Source: Acerihabitans sp047324305 (lineage in GTDB: Bacteria; Pseudomonadota; Gammaproteobacteria; Enterobacterales; Enterobacteriaceae). Taken from it: 64,000 nucleotides of DNA. The position numbers and the translations under genes are program-made. Numbering within the stretch: position 1 is the first letter of the stretch; every line of letters begins with the position of its first letter. Under the pieces are notes generated by a model that worked only from the letters and a program-made list of their open reading frames with translations, searched no databases and had not been told where the DNA came from. Where the stretch lies: NCBI RefSeq assembly GCF_047324305.1, contig NZ_CP178740.1, positions 5,394,001 through 5,458,000 of the forward strand. Direction: 5' to 3'. This document shows, piece by piece, positions 51,991-61,624 of this stretch.

Positions 51991-52998
51991 TTAAATCTCC
52001 ACAACAATTTTTCCGGTATGTTTACCCTTGAGCTGATATTGGAAAGCGTCAACAATTTTGTCCAGCGGCCAAACAGAATCAATCATCGGGCGGACGTCAG
52101 TTTTTTCTAAGGCCCGAATCATGTCCTGTTGATGCGTGCGGCAACCCACTGTGATGCCCTTGACGGTCAGTTGCTTACCCATAATTGCTCCGGTTGGCAC
52201 GTCACCGGCGATACCGGTAAAGACACCAATCAAGGTGATTTTCCCTCCGATGCGCGAAGCCTTAATAGATTGTGCAAGAGTGCCCGGACCTCCAATCTCA
52301 ACCACATGATCGACACCTCGGCCTCCTGTCATTTCAAAGATTCGTTCACCCCATTCCGGTTCTTGTTGGTAATTCACAACGCCCGCAGCGCCCTGGTCTC
52401 GCAACCAGATCATTTTATCCGGTGAGGAAGATGTTGCCCAAACTCTTGCTCCTGCCATCTTGGCAATCTGAAGAGCAAAAACAGACACACCGCCTGAACC
52501 GAGTATTAGCACATCCTCACCCGGCTTGATACGTCCCTCAACCACCAGTGCACGCCACGCCGTCACTGCAGCAGTCGGAAGTGTTGAAGCTTCGGCATGG
52601 GACCAACCTTCAGGCGCAAGCGTGAAATAATGTGCTGGTCTAACGACAAAGGTTGTTGCATAACCGTCGAGCCCATCGCCCGGTGTACGACTGAATCCGC
52701 TAACAGGACATTCCCCATTCTCCCAGTCCGGAAAAAATGTCGATATCACCGAGTCCCCCGGCTTAAACGCGGAAACGCCTTCTCCGGTGCTCTCGACAAC
52801 GCCGGCGCCGTCAGACATAAGCACCCGTCCGGGAGCGGCGGGAAGAATACCTGCAACCACGTTATAATCATGAAAATTAAGTGAAACATTATGAATTCTG
52901 ACCCTGATCTCGCCTTTTCCTGGCTTGCCCGGATCCGGGATATCGATAATCGAGAGGCTATCAATACCGGCTGTCTGACCTCGTTGAGCAGCTTTCAT
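51991..52998 (-). CDS. Zinc-independent medium-chain alcohol dehydrogenase/quinone oxidoreductase
   Basis: 335 residues of the MDR superfamily. N-terminal catalytic part with VSLNFHDYNVVAGILP, then LPTAAVTAWRALVVEGRIKPGEDVLILGSGGVSVFALQIA (NAD(P)-binding GxGGV). The structural zinc cysteines of true alcohol dehydrogenases are absent, pointing to a quinone-oxidoreductase or NADPH-dependent reductase type. It is divergent from the HxlR regulator gene, with about 110 bases between them, a common regulator-target layout. A partial, frameshifted relative lies at the right edge of the window. Confidence 0.92.
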   Translation of the reverse strand: MKAAQRGQTAGIDSLSIIDIPDPGKPGKGEIRVRIHNVSLNFHDYNVVAGILPAAPGRVLMSDGAGVVESTGEGVSAFKPGDSVISTFFPDWENGECPVSGFSRTPGDGLDGYATTFVVRPAHYFTLAPEGWSHAEASTLPTAAVTAWRALVVEGRIKPGEDVLILGSGGVSVFALQIAKMAGARVWATSSSPDKMIWLRDQGAAGVVNYQQEPEWGERIFEMTGGRGVDHVVEIGGPGTLAQSIKASRIGGKITLIGVFTGIAGDVPTGAIMGKQLTVKGITVGCRTHQQDMIRALEKTDVRPMIDSVWPLDKIVDAFQYQLKGKHTGKIVVEI

Positions 52999-53108
52999 GT
53001 CGTGTTTTTCTCCCTATTTCAGTTATATTGACCGGCTGACTTTAGCGCTATTAAGCAATTCAGGTAAGTACCTACAAAAATGTCTGTATCTATAAAGGAT
53101 GCTGCTAA

Positions 53109-53462
53109 ATGAAAAATGTGCTGGCAGAACGTCTCCGCCGCCGTGAAACGTTTGATGCCAACTGTCCTCACAGGCGGCTGCTCAGCCATATCACGAGTCG
53201 TTGGGGGACATTGGCACTGATTACTATGATAGATGGTCCACACCGCTTCGGTGCACTGAAGCGAAAAATGGGTGGTATTACAGACAGGATGCTGATTAAA
53301 ACACTACATGAGCTAGAAAAAGATTCAATGATCGTCCGACAGGTTTATCAGATTATGCCCCCTCATACGGAATATGAGTTAACAAAATCTGGAAAGGAAG
53401 CAGCTGTCCATATTGAAAATCTCACCGACTGGATAGCTGATTATTTGGATCAGCAAAAGTGA
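53109..53462 (+). CDS. HxlR-family transcriptional regulator
   Basis: 117 residues with the HxlR winged helix: CPHRRLLSHITSRWGTLAL, RFGALKRKMGGITDRMLIKT and TEYELTKSG. The N-terminal Cys (C20 or so) before HRRLL is a position where family members sense thiol-reactive or aldehyde stress. It stands divergent to the dehydrogenase gene and probably controls it. Confidence 0.92.
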   Translation: MKNVLAERLRRRETFDANCPHRRLLSHITSRWGTLALITMIDGPHRFGALKRKMGGITDRMLIKTLHELEKDSMIVRQVYQIMPPHTEYELTKSGKEAAVHIENLTDWIADYLDQQK

Positions 53463-53489
53463 GCATCAAGCTTTTCCCAGACACTGAAC

Positions 53490-53565
53490 GGACGGATGGA
53501 GTTACGCGAGCAAAGAAAAGAAACTGGCCTTCGGCCCGTACCCTGCTGTTTCGTCGGTATAAGAC
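53490..53565 (+). pseudogene. Short fragment of a P4-type tyrosine integrase
   Basis: One frame reads GWSYASKEKKLAFGPYPAVS, matching the N-terminal DUF4102-like segment of P4-family phage and island integrases (usually GKEKRLALGVYPEVSLAEAR). The likeness ends after about 25 residues. A short trace that a genomic island may once have lain here. Confidence 0.5.
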
Positions 53566-53688
53566 CGGCAACAACGAAATTGGACTGCCCTTGGGATCGT
53601 GAGCACATGTCATTGTGGCACGACACAAGGCGACGGATACTCCAGACTTATTCCCCCTCGAACTCTTCAGTTGACAGTAAAGATGTCG

Positions 53689-53825
53689 TCAGGGGTCAGA
53701 TGAATGCGATAGTTCCTCTGCGCGTCCGGTCCCCCGTAACGCAATAAAGATGACAATGGCGGTTAGTGCCGTTACGGTCGCGAGCACAACGAGCAGGATG
53801 CTGACAAGGTGTCCCAACGGATCGT
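53689..53825 (-). pseudogene. Probable membrane-transporter C-terminal scrap
   Basis: The minus strand frame ends HLVSILLVVLATVTALTAIV then IFIALRGTGRAEELSHSSDP and stop, which looks like the last transmembrane helix and tail of an MFS protein. Upstream of about 53825 the frame runs antisense to a LysR fragment and has no likeness, so this is a joined remnant. Confidence 0.45.
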
Positions 53826-54109
53826 GGCGTTCGATATCCGGCAGGCAACGTTTCGTGTCGGACCGGGGCGAGGCGCTACTGGTGGCCGCCCTGTCTGGTA
53901 TGGGCATCGCATATCTGCCCGCATTTCTGTTCGAACAGCATCTTGAAGCGAAACGACTCATACAGGTCCTGCCCGAGTGCCGTACGGAAGAGGTGCCAAT
54001 CTCGGTTATGTATCCTTCGAAGCGTTACCTGCCTGCGAAGGTGCGCGCCTTCGTCGATGCGTTAGTGGAAGCGGCGAAGGATACAGCACCGGTTCCACCA
54101 CGGTATTGA
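53820..54109 (+). pseudogene. LysR regulator C-terminal fragment
   Basis: Reads QRFVSDRGEALLVAALSGMG, IAYLPAFLFEQHLEAKRLIQ and PISVMYPSKRYLPAKVRAFV to a stop: the final third of a LysR effector domain. The DNA-binding half is missing. In principle it could be part of the same gene family as the truncated LysR at 23.7 kb, but I cannot prove that they were one gene. Confidence 0.75.
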
Positions 54110-54628
54110 TAACATTTTTTTCCTTTTAGTGAACCCGCGCGCCACCGAGATGAACGTGAAATGGCGCATTCGAATCCAAGGCCACTCGTTCGCAACTGAA
54201 CTGGCCGGAATTTCAGCGGTTTGCCAACGGCTTGCGCGAGTGTTTCTCGAATCAAGCCAACAAGATAGGCTGATCACTGGTTGCGCTAGCGTGAGGTGTT
54301 GGCCAGAATGGCTTAGTACAAGGGACTGGTCACAGAAAGAAAATGAGTTTTCAATGAGATATTGGGAATATCTTCTTATTACACGTAATTATAGATAAAC
54401 AGCTAATGTAACGGCCTAATAATCAAGGCCAGTAAAATATGCGTAGTGAATGTCATACACCATCTTTAATAAACTTCTTTCTCATAAGGACACTATCATG
54501 CTTTGTATCAAAAATTAATTTTACTAGGGACCGAATTTCAACACAATAATACCCGAACATGATAATAAAACCGATTAAACTAACTGTTTTTATAGTGCCA
54601 AAATTAACACGAAGTATGGCGCAAACTA
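54110..54628. other. About 520 bases without a supported gene
   Basis: Frames of up to 89 codons exist, but with no ribosome site and no recognisable pattern. AT content rises from left to right towards the LysR gene end. No terminator was found for the minus-strand LysR gene. Confidence 0.45.
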
Positions 54629-55540
54629 TTAATTATTGGTTTTTTTCATGGCTAGACGGAGAAAATTTTCTATGATTGGATTGTCTTCATCGATACGGCA
54701 AGCCACCGCCAATTTTGCAGTTTGATCATTTTTTGGTAACTTACGATAGATGATATTTTCAAGCTTTATCCTACTTAATGTTTCAGGTAAGATAGAAACA
54801 CCGAGTCCTCCCGCGATCATCGTCATAATGGCCATGGCATTCCTCACAGGTTTGATTTTTTCGGGGATAAAACCACATATTTTTTGCAATATAGGAAGGA
54901 GTTCAAAATTGGATTCCGAATCTGTAAACACAAAAAATGTTTCATCGGCTAATAGCGCTAAATCTATAATTTCTTGGTTGGCCATGGCATGGTCGGACGG
55001 TAATGCAATCATCCAAGGCCATGCACCGACTTGTGCAATTTTGATAGACTCGGGGATGCTAACTGAATACAATGTAACGTAACCAATATCGAGTTGACTT
55101 TTTTGTAATCCTTGCAATTGTGATCGAATTGACATTTCATTCAAACTAATGTCCACCTGAGGATATTGCTGTCTAAAAGAACGTACAGTTGAAGATAAAA
55201 CACCAGAATAAGCAGAATTGCCTGAAAATCCAATGTTGAGTTGTCCTATCTCACCTGCACCGGCACGACTAGCTAACAGTGCAGCGTGATCCACCTTTTC
55301 AAGAATCATCTTAGCTTCATGGAAGAAAATCCGGCCGGCTTCCGTTAACTCGACATGTCGATTAGTACGGTTAAACAAACGAACCCCGAGAACACCTTCC
55401 AATGCTTTAATTTGCATACTAAGGGCCGGTTGAACAATATTTAACAACTGAGCGGCTCTTCCAAAATGTAACTCACTCGCTACAGCTAAAAAATATCGCA
55501 AATGGCGTAGCTCTAAATTTTCGGGGGATTTAATAAGCAT
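54629..55540 (-). CDS. LysR-type transcriptional regulator (CatM/CbbR-like)
   Basis: 303 residues with the classical start LELRHLRYFLAVASELHFGR, helix-turn-helix AAQLLNIVQPALSMQIKALE and wing LFNRTNRHVELTEAG, then a full effector domain. The first residues match regulators of aromatic degradation such as CatM/BenM. It lies about 1 kb from the divergent FUSC efflux gene, which it may regulate, as AaeR regulates AaeAB. Its own Shine-Dalgarno sequence is weak. Confidence 0.92.
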   Translation of the reverse strand: MLIKSPENLELRHLRYFLAVASELHFGRAAQLLNIVQPALSMQIKALEGVLGVRLFNRTNRHVELTEAGRIFFHEAKMILEKVDHAALLASRAGAGEIGQLNIGFSGNSAYSGVLSSTVRSFRQQYPQVDISLNEMSIRSQLQGLQKSQLDIGYVTLYSVSIPESIKIAQVGAWPWMIALPSDHAMANQEIIDLALLADETFFVFTDSESNFELLPILQKICGFIPEKIKPVRNAMAIMTMIAGGLGVSILPETLSRIKLENIIYRKLPKNDQTAKLAVACRIDEDNPIIENFLRLAMKKTNN

Positions 55541-56543
55541 GATTAGCTATCTTAACTTTGGATGAATGATTTAATTATAACAATAATTTTCACTTATAAC
55601 CAGAATAACATATAAATTTTTATATCTTTAACGCTTAAGTGTTACTGTATAATATAATACAAGATGCATTCAACTTTCTGTTATTTCTCATTTGACTAAA
55701 CAGATTATTGTTATAAGTAAATATCTTCTAATATTAAGAATGATGGGGATAGAAAATTCATAAAATTTATTTAAGGCCATATAATTTCATTAAATAAGTT
55801 TTTTTGCGATACCTTTCCATGAGAATTTTTAACAATTCATGGAGTCGACGCCTTCACTCTTAATGTTACCGTGACAGGTTCCAGCACGACAAGTAAATAT
55901 TAATTTCTGACAAGCATACTTAAATTCTAGGCCTGTTACCTCGTCGCCGAACTTGGGTAAACGCAGAGAAAGTATATAAAGCCTTACCTCTTTGTGGTTT
56001 AAAATATTTATTCATGTACTATTACAATACTTTTTTAACTTAATGGTTTTTTCATTCGGCTTAGCCATTTACTTCAACAAATTAACATATTGCCACATCA
56101 ATAATGACAGTAAGTAAAATTCTACTTTCTTTGATTATTTTTTATAAGCAATACCGCTTTATCATATTTAAGTATATTAAGAAAACCTAGTTATCAATTC
56201 ATCGTTACTTGATAGAATTCGTCTTTTTGAGTATCGCATTCCAGTAGTCATCATTAATACTGATTGATTGATAAAAATAATATATTATGATTATAATTAA
56301 AACTATCATATAATCCTTTCCGAGATAAATTATCAAAAAGAATGATTCGTCATATTTCTTAACTTCATTACTTTATAACATGATACCTGGCAATATTTAG
56401 CAAAGCACAAGTGATTTATTCCTTAAATTATTCACTATAAGGAAAAGTCTCATGCACATAGTCTTTTTATCTCATCACTTGTTTTTGATGCTGAACATAG
56501 CAACCTCACTGTTAAAGTTATCACTGATATATAAGGGTATTTG
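55541..56543. other. 1-kb AT-rich intergenic region
   Basis: Very AT-rich DNA between the LysR gene and the FUSC gene. One short frame near 55840-55900 reads GVDAFTLNVTVTGSSTTSKY and stop, which looks like the last beta strands of a larger lost protein. The rest has no coding pattern. The promoter of the FUSC gene must lie towards the right end. Confidence 0.5.
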
Positions 56544-58520
56544 ATGTCATTAATTTCAGCTCTGATCAGAATGCGTTTTGCTTTTAAGTTAAGTTTTGCC
56601 GTGCTTTTCGCGTTGGTAGTTGGATTTGAATTAAATTTACAAACCCCACGCTGGTCAGCAATGACCGCAATAATCGTCGCTGGCGGTTCCGCTCTTAGCG
56701 CGGGGGGAGAACCCTTCTCTGGTGCCATTCGGCATCGAGGTTGGCTCAGAATAGTAGGAACCTTTATTGGTACGGCCTTCGGTCTGGCGATTATTATTGC
56801 AAGCGCTCGTGCACCAATGGTCATGCTACTAGTGTGTTGTATTTGGGCAGGCATCTGCTCCTACTTCTCTTCACGTATTTCTCTAGAAAATTCTTATGCC
56901 TGGGCGCTTGCCGGTTATACTTCCCTCATTCTTATCGTAACCTGCGCTAGCAGCACGTCCAACCTTTTACTGGCCCCGCAGTTCGCGGTAGAACGCTGTT
57001 CTGAAATCGTACTGGGCATTCTAAGTGCTATATTAGCAGATGTGCTGTTCTCTCCTCGGTCGATAAAAAAAGATATCGACCGTTTGGCAGATAAACTAAT
57101 AGTGGATCAGTTCCGTTTAATGCAGCTCTGCGTAAGCGGGGATAGCATGGAAGAAAGTGAACTTGACAGACGCTGGAATAGGCTAGTCCATGAAAGTAAT
57201 AGTCTTACGGGAATGCGTACTAATCTTTTACTTGAATCTTCTGCCTGGCATCGAGTAACACGTCGTATCGAAGCCCTTCATAGTTTATCACTGGCGATGA
57301 TTACTCATGCTTGTGAAACTTACTTTGTACTGCTCAATAATTCCAGTCAGCTATCAAGTAATATTAAAGATTTATTTAGCGCACCGGTGGAAACCCGGCA
57401 AGATGTGCATTCTCGCCTAAAGGTCTTGCGGCTAGAGCTGGCTAATCATGGTATTCAGGAGGTATTACAACCGGTGGTTGATTGGACTGGTGTTGCTACA
57501 CGTTATTTATTAATAGGTAAAGGTATTCAAACCAATAGCTCAATTAGTATTATTGAAGAAGATGTCTTAAGCCGTGAGCGGTTGATTAAAAAAAATTCGG
57601 GAGACTGGCATCAGTCCATAGTCAATGGCATACGTACCTGGTTGGCGACCTCTTTTGGCTGCTTGTTGTGGTTATGGACCGGTTGGTCTTCAGGAAGTGG
57701 TTTTATGTTGGCAATTGCGGTAGTGACAACATTAGCAATGCGCACCAATAATCCACGTTTGGTAGCGTTGGATTTTGTTGTAGGATTTGCCCTAGCAGTT
57801 CCGGTAGCATCATTCTATTTTTTGTTTATAATTCCCTCAACTCAACAAAGCCTTCTACTATTATGTCTGAGTCTGGGTGTACTCACATTTTTCTCGGGCA
57901 TTGAAATCCAGAAAAGACGTATGGGTATGCTTGGCATGCTATTGGGATCCGTAAATATATTAGTACTATCAAATCCCATGAAATTTGATATGATCACTTT
58001 TATTGATAGTGCAGCCGGCCAGCTCATTGGCGGTTGTGTCGCTTTGGTAGTGTTTACTCTTATCCCTAATCTTGCTCATAAAAAGGTTGGACAGAGGTTA
58101 CTTGATAGTTTTGTTACTAGTGCTGTAACGGCATTAACAACACGAACCGCCAAGCGAAGCGAGAATCGCCTACCTTATTTATACTCACGGCTAAATAATA
58201 TGATGATGTCATTTCCAAACGATATACAGAAGTATCGTCTGGCCATTTTATTAATAATTGCACATCAAAGATTTTTACGGACAGAGGTCCCAGACAATAA
58301 AGAATTTTTGCATTTACATAAACAAATAAGAAAGACCGCATCTAATCTAATAAAAACAAAAAATCCCGTAAAACGCACTTATTATTTTGATCATTTATTA
58401 AATAAGATAGATGATTATCAACTAGTGTTGAAAAAAAACAAAGTATCAAGGGACATTTGTGAACCAATTGATATTTTTTCGAAGATGCTTCATCAATATG
58501 GCAATATTTTATTTAAATAG
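56544..58520 (+). CDS. FUSC-family efflux pump (AaeB-like aromatic acid exporter)
   Basis: 658 residues from the ATG at 56544 (AAGGG six bases before). Two repeated membrane halves: about residues 10-165 and 365-520, each with five to six helices and the FUSC-type starts FALVVGFELNLQTPRWSAMT and SFGCLLWLWTGWSSGSGFML, joined by cytoplasmic regions. Family members export p-hydroxybenzoate, fusaric acid or other aromatics, usually with a periplasmic adaptor (AaeA); no adaptor gene is adjacent. The coding sequence is unusually AT-rich compared with the clusters to the left, so it may be transferred DNA. Confidence 0.9.
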   Translation: MSLISALIRMRFAFKLSFAVLFALVVGFELNLQTPRWSAMTAIIVAGGSALSAGGEPFSGAIRHRGWLRIVGTFIGTAFGLAIIIASARAPMVMLLVCCIWAGICSYFSSRISLENSYAWALAGYTSLILIVTCASSTSNLLLAPQFAVERCSEIVLGILSAILADVLFSPRSIKKDIDRLADKLIVDQFRLMQLCVSGDSMEESELDRRWNRLVHESNSLTGMRTNLLLESSAWHRVTRRIEALHSLSLAMITHACETYFVLLNNSSQLSSNIKDLFSAPVETRQDVHSRLKVLRLELANHGIQEVLQPVVDWTGVATRYLLIGKGIQTNSSISIIEEDVLSRERLIKKNSGDWHQSIVNGIRTWLATSFGCLLWLWTGWSSGSGFMLAIAVVTTLAMRTNNPRLVALDFVVGFALAVPVASFYFLFIIPSTQQSLLLLCLSLGVLTFFSGIEIQKRRMGMLGMLLGSVNILVLSNPMKFDMITFIDSAAGQLIGGCVALVVFTLIPNLAHKKVGQRLLDSFVTSAVTALTTRTAKRSENRLPYLYSRLNNMMMSFPNDIQKYRLAILLIIAHQRFLRTEVPDNKEFLHLHKQIRKTASNLIKTKNPVKRTYYFDHLLNKIDDYQLVLKKNKVSRDICEPIDIFSKMLHQYGNILFK

Positions 58521-58864
58521 TTTATTTTCGATACTAAAAAGATGATTATTTCTTTAGACATTACCATTACTTCATTAAATGTAAACTTCTGTAGATCTCC
58601 ATGTGCTTTAATGAACCTGATACGGACATTACCAGCATAATTACATAAAGCAGTGTTGATATAACAGATAATATTCCTAGGTTTGTTTATTTGTTTAGAA
58701 AAAAAAGAATGTACTACTAAACAGAATATCCGCAATGCCTGGGGTAATACGGACCTCCTCGTTAATTCTGATGGTGTCGGAGCAGTCATAACGGATTGCG
58801 CGGGGTAACTATGTGCCTGTACATCCGTCACAGCTGCTGAATGTAGTTTTACTGCCTGCCGGCA
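58521..58864. other. Intergenic gap between the convergent FUSC and beta-glucosidase genes
   Basis: About 340 bases, AT-rich, with no supported gene. It must hold the ends of two convergent transcripts; I did not find a strong intrinsic terminator. Confidence 0.4.
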
Positions 58865-60331
58865 TTAACTCCCTTTACAGTCAGTTTCGCTGACTCTTTC
58901 GCCATGAATGATTTTGCTGTAGACCTCCGCGCTTAATTTTGGCGTTCTCTTCTGCGTGTCGTAATCCACATAGATCATGCCGAAACGGCTTTTATACCCG
59001 CTCAGCCATTCAAGATTGTCATGACTGGACCAGACGTGGTAACCCTGGACATTAGCGCCCTTCGCAATTGATCGTTTCATGGCAGCGATGTGAGCGACCA
59101 GGTAGAGACAGCGATTTACGTCGGTAACTTTACCATTGATTAACTTGTCCTCCCCCTCAAAACCTGCACCATTTTCGGTGATGATGACAGGTGGGTTACC
59201 ATATTCATCCCTCACGCGCTCAAGCAGAGCGGAAAATTGATCGGGTCTGACCGCGCCATTAAAAGCAAGTTTTTCATCAGGCGGGAAGAAAAGTTCAGGG
59301 GCGTAGCTTTCGTTACTGCTTTGCTGATGGCGAATGAAAAAAGGGGCGTAATAATTAATACCAAGGAAGCCCAAACCAGCGTCGTGAATTCGTCTGGCAT
59401 CATCAGGCTGAACATCTATATCCAGATGATATGCTGACACCAGTTGTAGGACATCAGCCGGATAGGTTCCTTTGTACATTGCATCAAGGAACCAGCGGTT
59501 CAAAATACCGTCAACGAGCCGGGCGTTGTCTTTATCCTCTTTTGACGCTTTTTTTCCCGTCAGCACAGGAAAGAAAGGCAGCGCAATGCCCAGACGGCCT
59601 TTATACTGTTTCGCTTTAAAACTTTCCGCTGCGGCGGCAGATGCCAGCAGGATGTGATTGTATGACTTGAGCGAAGTCTCAAGGTAAGGCAGCGTTGGCA
59701 CGATGGGAGGAAACTTAATCTCTTCACCCTTTATCCGTTTCTCGGCCATGATTTTTGTTGCGACCTCAACGGTCGGCTCATTAATCAGAACGAATTGGTC
59801 GACCTGGTCTGAGAAGTTGGCAAAGATGACCTCTGCATAGCGACGAAACCACTCTACAGATTCACGATTTTCCCACCCTCCGGCCGCAGCCAGCGACTCT
59901 GGCATGTCCCAGTGATACAGGGTCACAAGCGGTACAATACCGGCCGCCTTAAGGTCCGCAATGAACTGGCGATAATGGGCGATGGCCTGCAAGTTCACTG
60001 GTCCCTGACCATCTGGGATAATGCGGGTCCAGGCAATAGAGAAGCGATAGCTGTTCAGACCGAGCGATTTGAATAGCTCAATATCTTTCAAATATTGGGC
60101 ACGATCATAAAAATTAATGGCTACATTTCCTGAAATGCCTGGCCCTGCAAGATGTTTTTCATCAAGATAATAGTCCCATACGGACCGGCCTTTCCCGTCT
60201 GCATTGTTTGCGCCTTCAACCTGGTAAGCGGCTGATGCTGCACCCCACAGAAAATTGTCAGGCACATCGGCAGCCCACACAACATTCATTGCGGCGGTCA
60301 GGCCTAACGCCAGTACTCCTCTTATCATCAT
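58865..60331 (-). CDS. Exported glycoside hydrolase family 1 beta-glucosidase
   Basis: 488 residues. The N-terminus (MMIRGVLALGLTAAMNVVWA) is a Sec signal peptide cut near VWAAD, then the GH1 barrel starts with FLWGAASAAYQVEGA. The acid/base is E185 in LINEPTVE and the nucleophile E386 in ITENGAG; HVWSSHDNLEWLSGY and RFGMIYVDYDTQKRTPK complete the family pattern. Most enterobacterial GH1 enzymes are cytoplasmic 6-phospho-glycosidases; an exported one should cut free beta-glucosides in the periplasm. AGGGG lies before the tandem ATG. A palindrome upstream suggests control by the TetR protein nearby. Confidence 0.93.
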   Translation of the reverse strand: MMIRGVLALGLTAAMNVVWAADVPDNFLWGAASAAYQVEGANNADGKGRSVWDYYLDEKHLAGPGISGNVAINFYDRAQYLKDIELFKSLGLNSYRFSIAWTRIIPDGQGPVNLQAIAHYRQFIADLKAAGIVPLVTLYHWDMPESLAAAGGWENRESVEWFRRYAEVIFANFSDQVDQFVLINEPTVEVATKIMAEKRIKGEEIKFPPIVPTLPYLETSLKSYNHILLASAAAAESFKAKQYKGRLGIALPFFPVLTGKKASKEDKDNARLVDGILNRWFLDAMYKGTYPADVLQLVSAYHLDIDVQPDDARRIHDAGLGFLGINYYAPFFIRHQQSSNESYAPELFFPPDEKLAFNGAVRPDQFSALLERVRDEYGNPPVIITENGAGFEGEDKLINGKVTDVNRCLYLVAHIAAMKRSIAKGANVQGYHVWSSHDNLEWLSGYKSRFGMIYVDYDTQKRTPKLSAEVYSKIIHGERVSETDCKGS

Positions 60332-60421
60332 TTTCCCCTAGTTAACATCAATAGCTCGTTAAAATCACATTCCGGTCACTCTGTTTTTCAAAAAGGTGAA
60401 CCAGCATAAATTCATGTGGCA

Positions 60422-60447
60422 AATATATCATCATCAGATGATATATT
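60422..60447. promoter_or_regulatory. Candidate TetR operator upstream of the beta-glucosidase gene
   Basis: Perfect 11-bp arms AATATATCATC and GATGATATATT around the four-base spacer ATCA. It lies about 90 bases before the start of the beta-glucosidase gene. Its 16-base core ATCATC-N4-GATGAT is the same as in the palindrome upstream of the S15 hydrolase gene, so one regulator probably binds both. Confidence 0.6.
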
Positions 60448-60495
60448 CCTTTAACTCTATCGTCGTTTCCATTTTATTTACGTAAGCGTTATCCC

Positions 60496-60665
60496 AGTAG
60501 GGTTCAGCGGGCTGTTGCAGGCGAAGGCGGATGCGGGCTTCAACCCGCTGTATAAAGAAGACCGTATCCGCGAGGTCGGCTGCAATGGGGCCCACGCTCG
60601 GCGTAAGATCCATGATATCCCTATGAGGTATCCGTCGCCGACCTCCGCCGAGGCCCTGCAGCGTA
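60496..60665 (+). pseudogene. IS66 transposase fragment (second copy)
   Basis: The plus strand reads FSGLLQAKADAGFNPLYKED, then RIREVGCNGAHARRKIHDIP and MRYPSPTSAEALQR: the same part of IS66 transposase as the 51-kb remnant, but from a slightly different copy and in the opposite orientation. No other part of the element is left. Confidence 0.85.
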
Positions 60666-60921
60666 CTGAGTGAAGAAGCCGTTGAACAGAAGAGATTACC
60701 CCGACATAATCAGTCTGGGCTGCTGAAACACAGCCATTGCGAACCTACATCCCTGTCCCGCATATTGCCATTGCTTTATTGGGCAGAAAAAGCAGAAAGC
60801 GCCGGATTGGTGGTAACCGTTCCAAAGCGTATATTTTGCTTTGACAACCCGGACGTTAAGCGCGCCAGACAGGTAAGCTGCGGAGTTCACCTGCGAAATA
60901 CTGAAGTCTTTTCCACATGTA
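60666..60921. other. Short gap without a supported gene
   Basis: About 250 bases between the IS66 fragment and the TetR gene end; short frames only. Confidence 0.4.
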
Positions 60922-61572
60922 TCAGAAGATGATCTGCGAGCCGGCGAATAGACGGATAGCTTCGTCCGCCATGTCATCAAGAAATGAAGACGATTGCTCC
61001 GCACCCTGGCTTATCAGGCCGGGCGTGATAATTGGCAATGAAATGGCCGAAATCAGTAGTGCAAAAATTATTTCCGGTTGTTTCCCATTAATGATGTCAT
61101 GGGCGATTGCCTGCTTTATCACCGGAAGGCAACTTTCACGAAAAGGCGACACCAGATACCGAAGGAGATGATCCAGACGCACTTCGCCCCTGGCCGCTTC
61201 ATTAAGCAGCAGTGACGGAAATTCAGGAATGTCTATACTAATGGTGATAAGTTGGCGAATGAAACGCCTGAATGAATTTTCTGGATTGGTGCTGAAGTGC
61301 TCATCAATATCCCTTATTTCAGCAAGATGAATGCGCTGTTTTTCAAGAAGATATTCGAGTACGGCCTCCCAGAGAGCCGATTTCGACCCAAAAAGGCGTG
61401 CCACCAGTGCCATATCGACACCTGCCTCGCTGGCTATTTTGCGCAATGACGCACCCTCATAGCCATATCGTGAAAAAAATCGGGTAGCAACCGGAAGCAA
61501 CGCTTCACGACCAGATACTCTACCGCCGGGCCGGCGGCCTCGCATGGGAGATTTGATTTCTACTGAACTCAT
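60922..61572 (-). CDS. TetR-family transcriptional regulator
   Basis: 216 residues. The N-terminal helix-turn-helix (ALLPVATRFFSRYGYEGASL and ASEAGVDMALVARLFGSKSA) is typical; the rest is helical and ligand-binding. The basic start RGRRPGGRVSGRE may add DNA contacts. No clear Shine-Dalgarno site is seen. It follows the S15 hydrolase gene on the same strand, 52 bases away, and two matching palindromes upstream of that gene and of the beta-glucosidase gene are likely targets. Confidence 0.9.
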   Translation of the reverse strand: MSSVEIKSPMRGRRPGGRVSGREALLPVATRFFSRYGYEGASLRKIASEAGVDMALVARLFGSKSALWEAVLEYLLEKQRIHLAEIRDIDEHFSTNPENSFRRFIRQLITISIDIPEFPSLLLNEAARGEVRLDHLLRYLVSPFRESCLPVIKQAIAHDIINGKQPEIIFALLISAISLPIITPGLISQGAEQSSSFLDDMADEAIRLFAGSQIIF

Positions 61573-61589
61573 TATGCTACGCTATTGAG

Positions 61590-61611
61590 AGCACCGGGAC
61601 TAGCCGGTGCT
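61590..61611. terminator. Hairpin between the S15 hydrolase and TetR genes
   Basis: AGCACCGG and CCGGTGCT form a perfect eight-base GC-rich stem with a six-base loop. No run of T follows on either strand, so it may slow or partly end transcription, or protect the mRNA, instead of acting as a full terminator. Confidence 0.4.
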
Positions 61612-61624
61612 GACGTGTCTGTTG

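Noticed and set aside
60696..61004. A 102-codon minus-strand frame next to the TetR gene
   Set aside because: It overlaps the end of the TetR gene in another frame, has no ribosome site and shows no family pattern.
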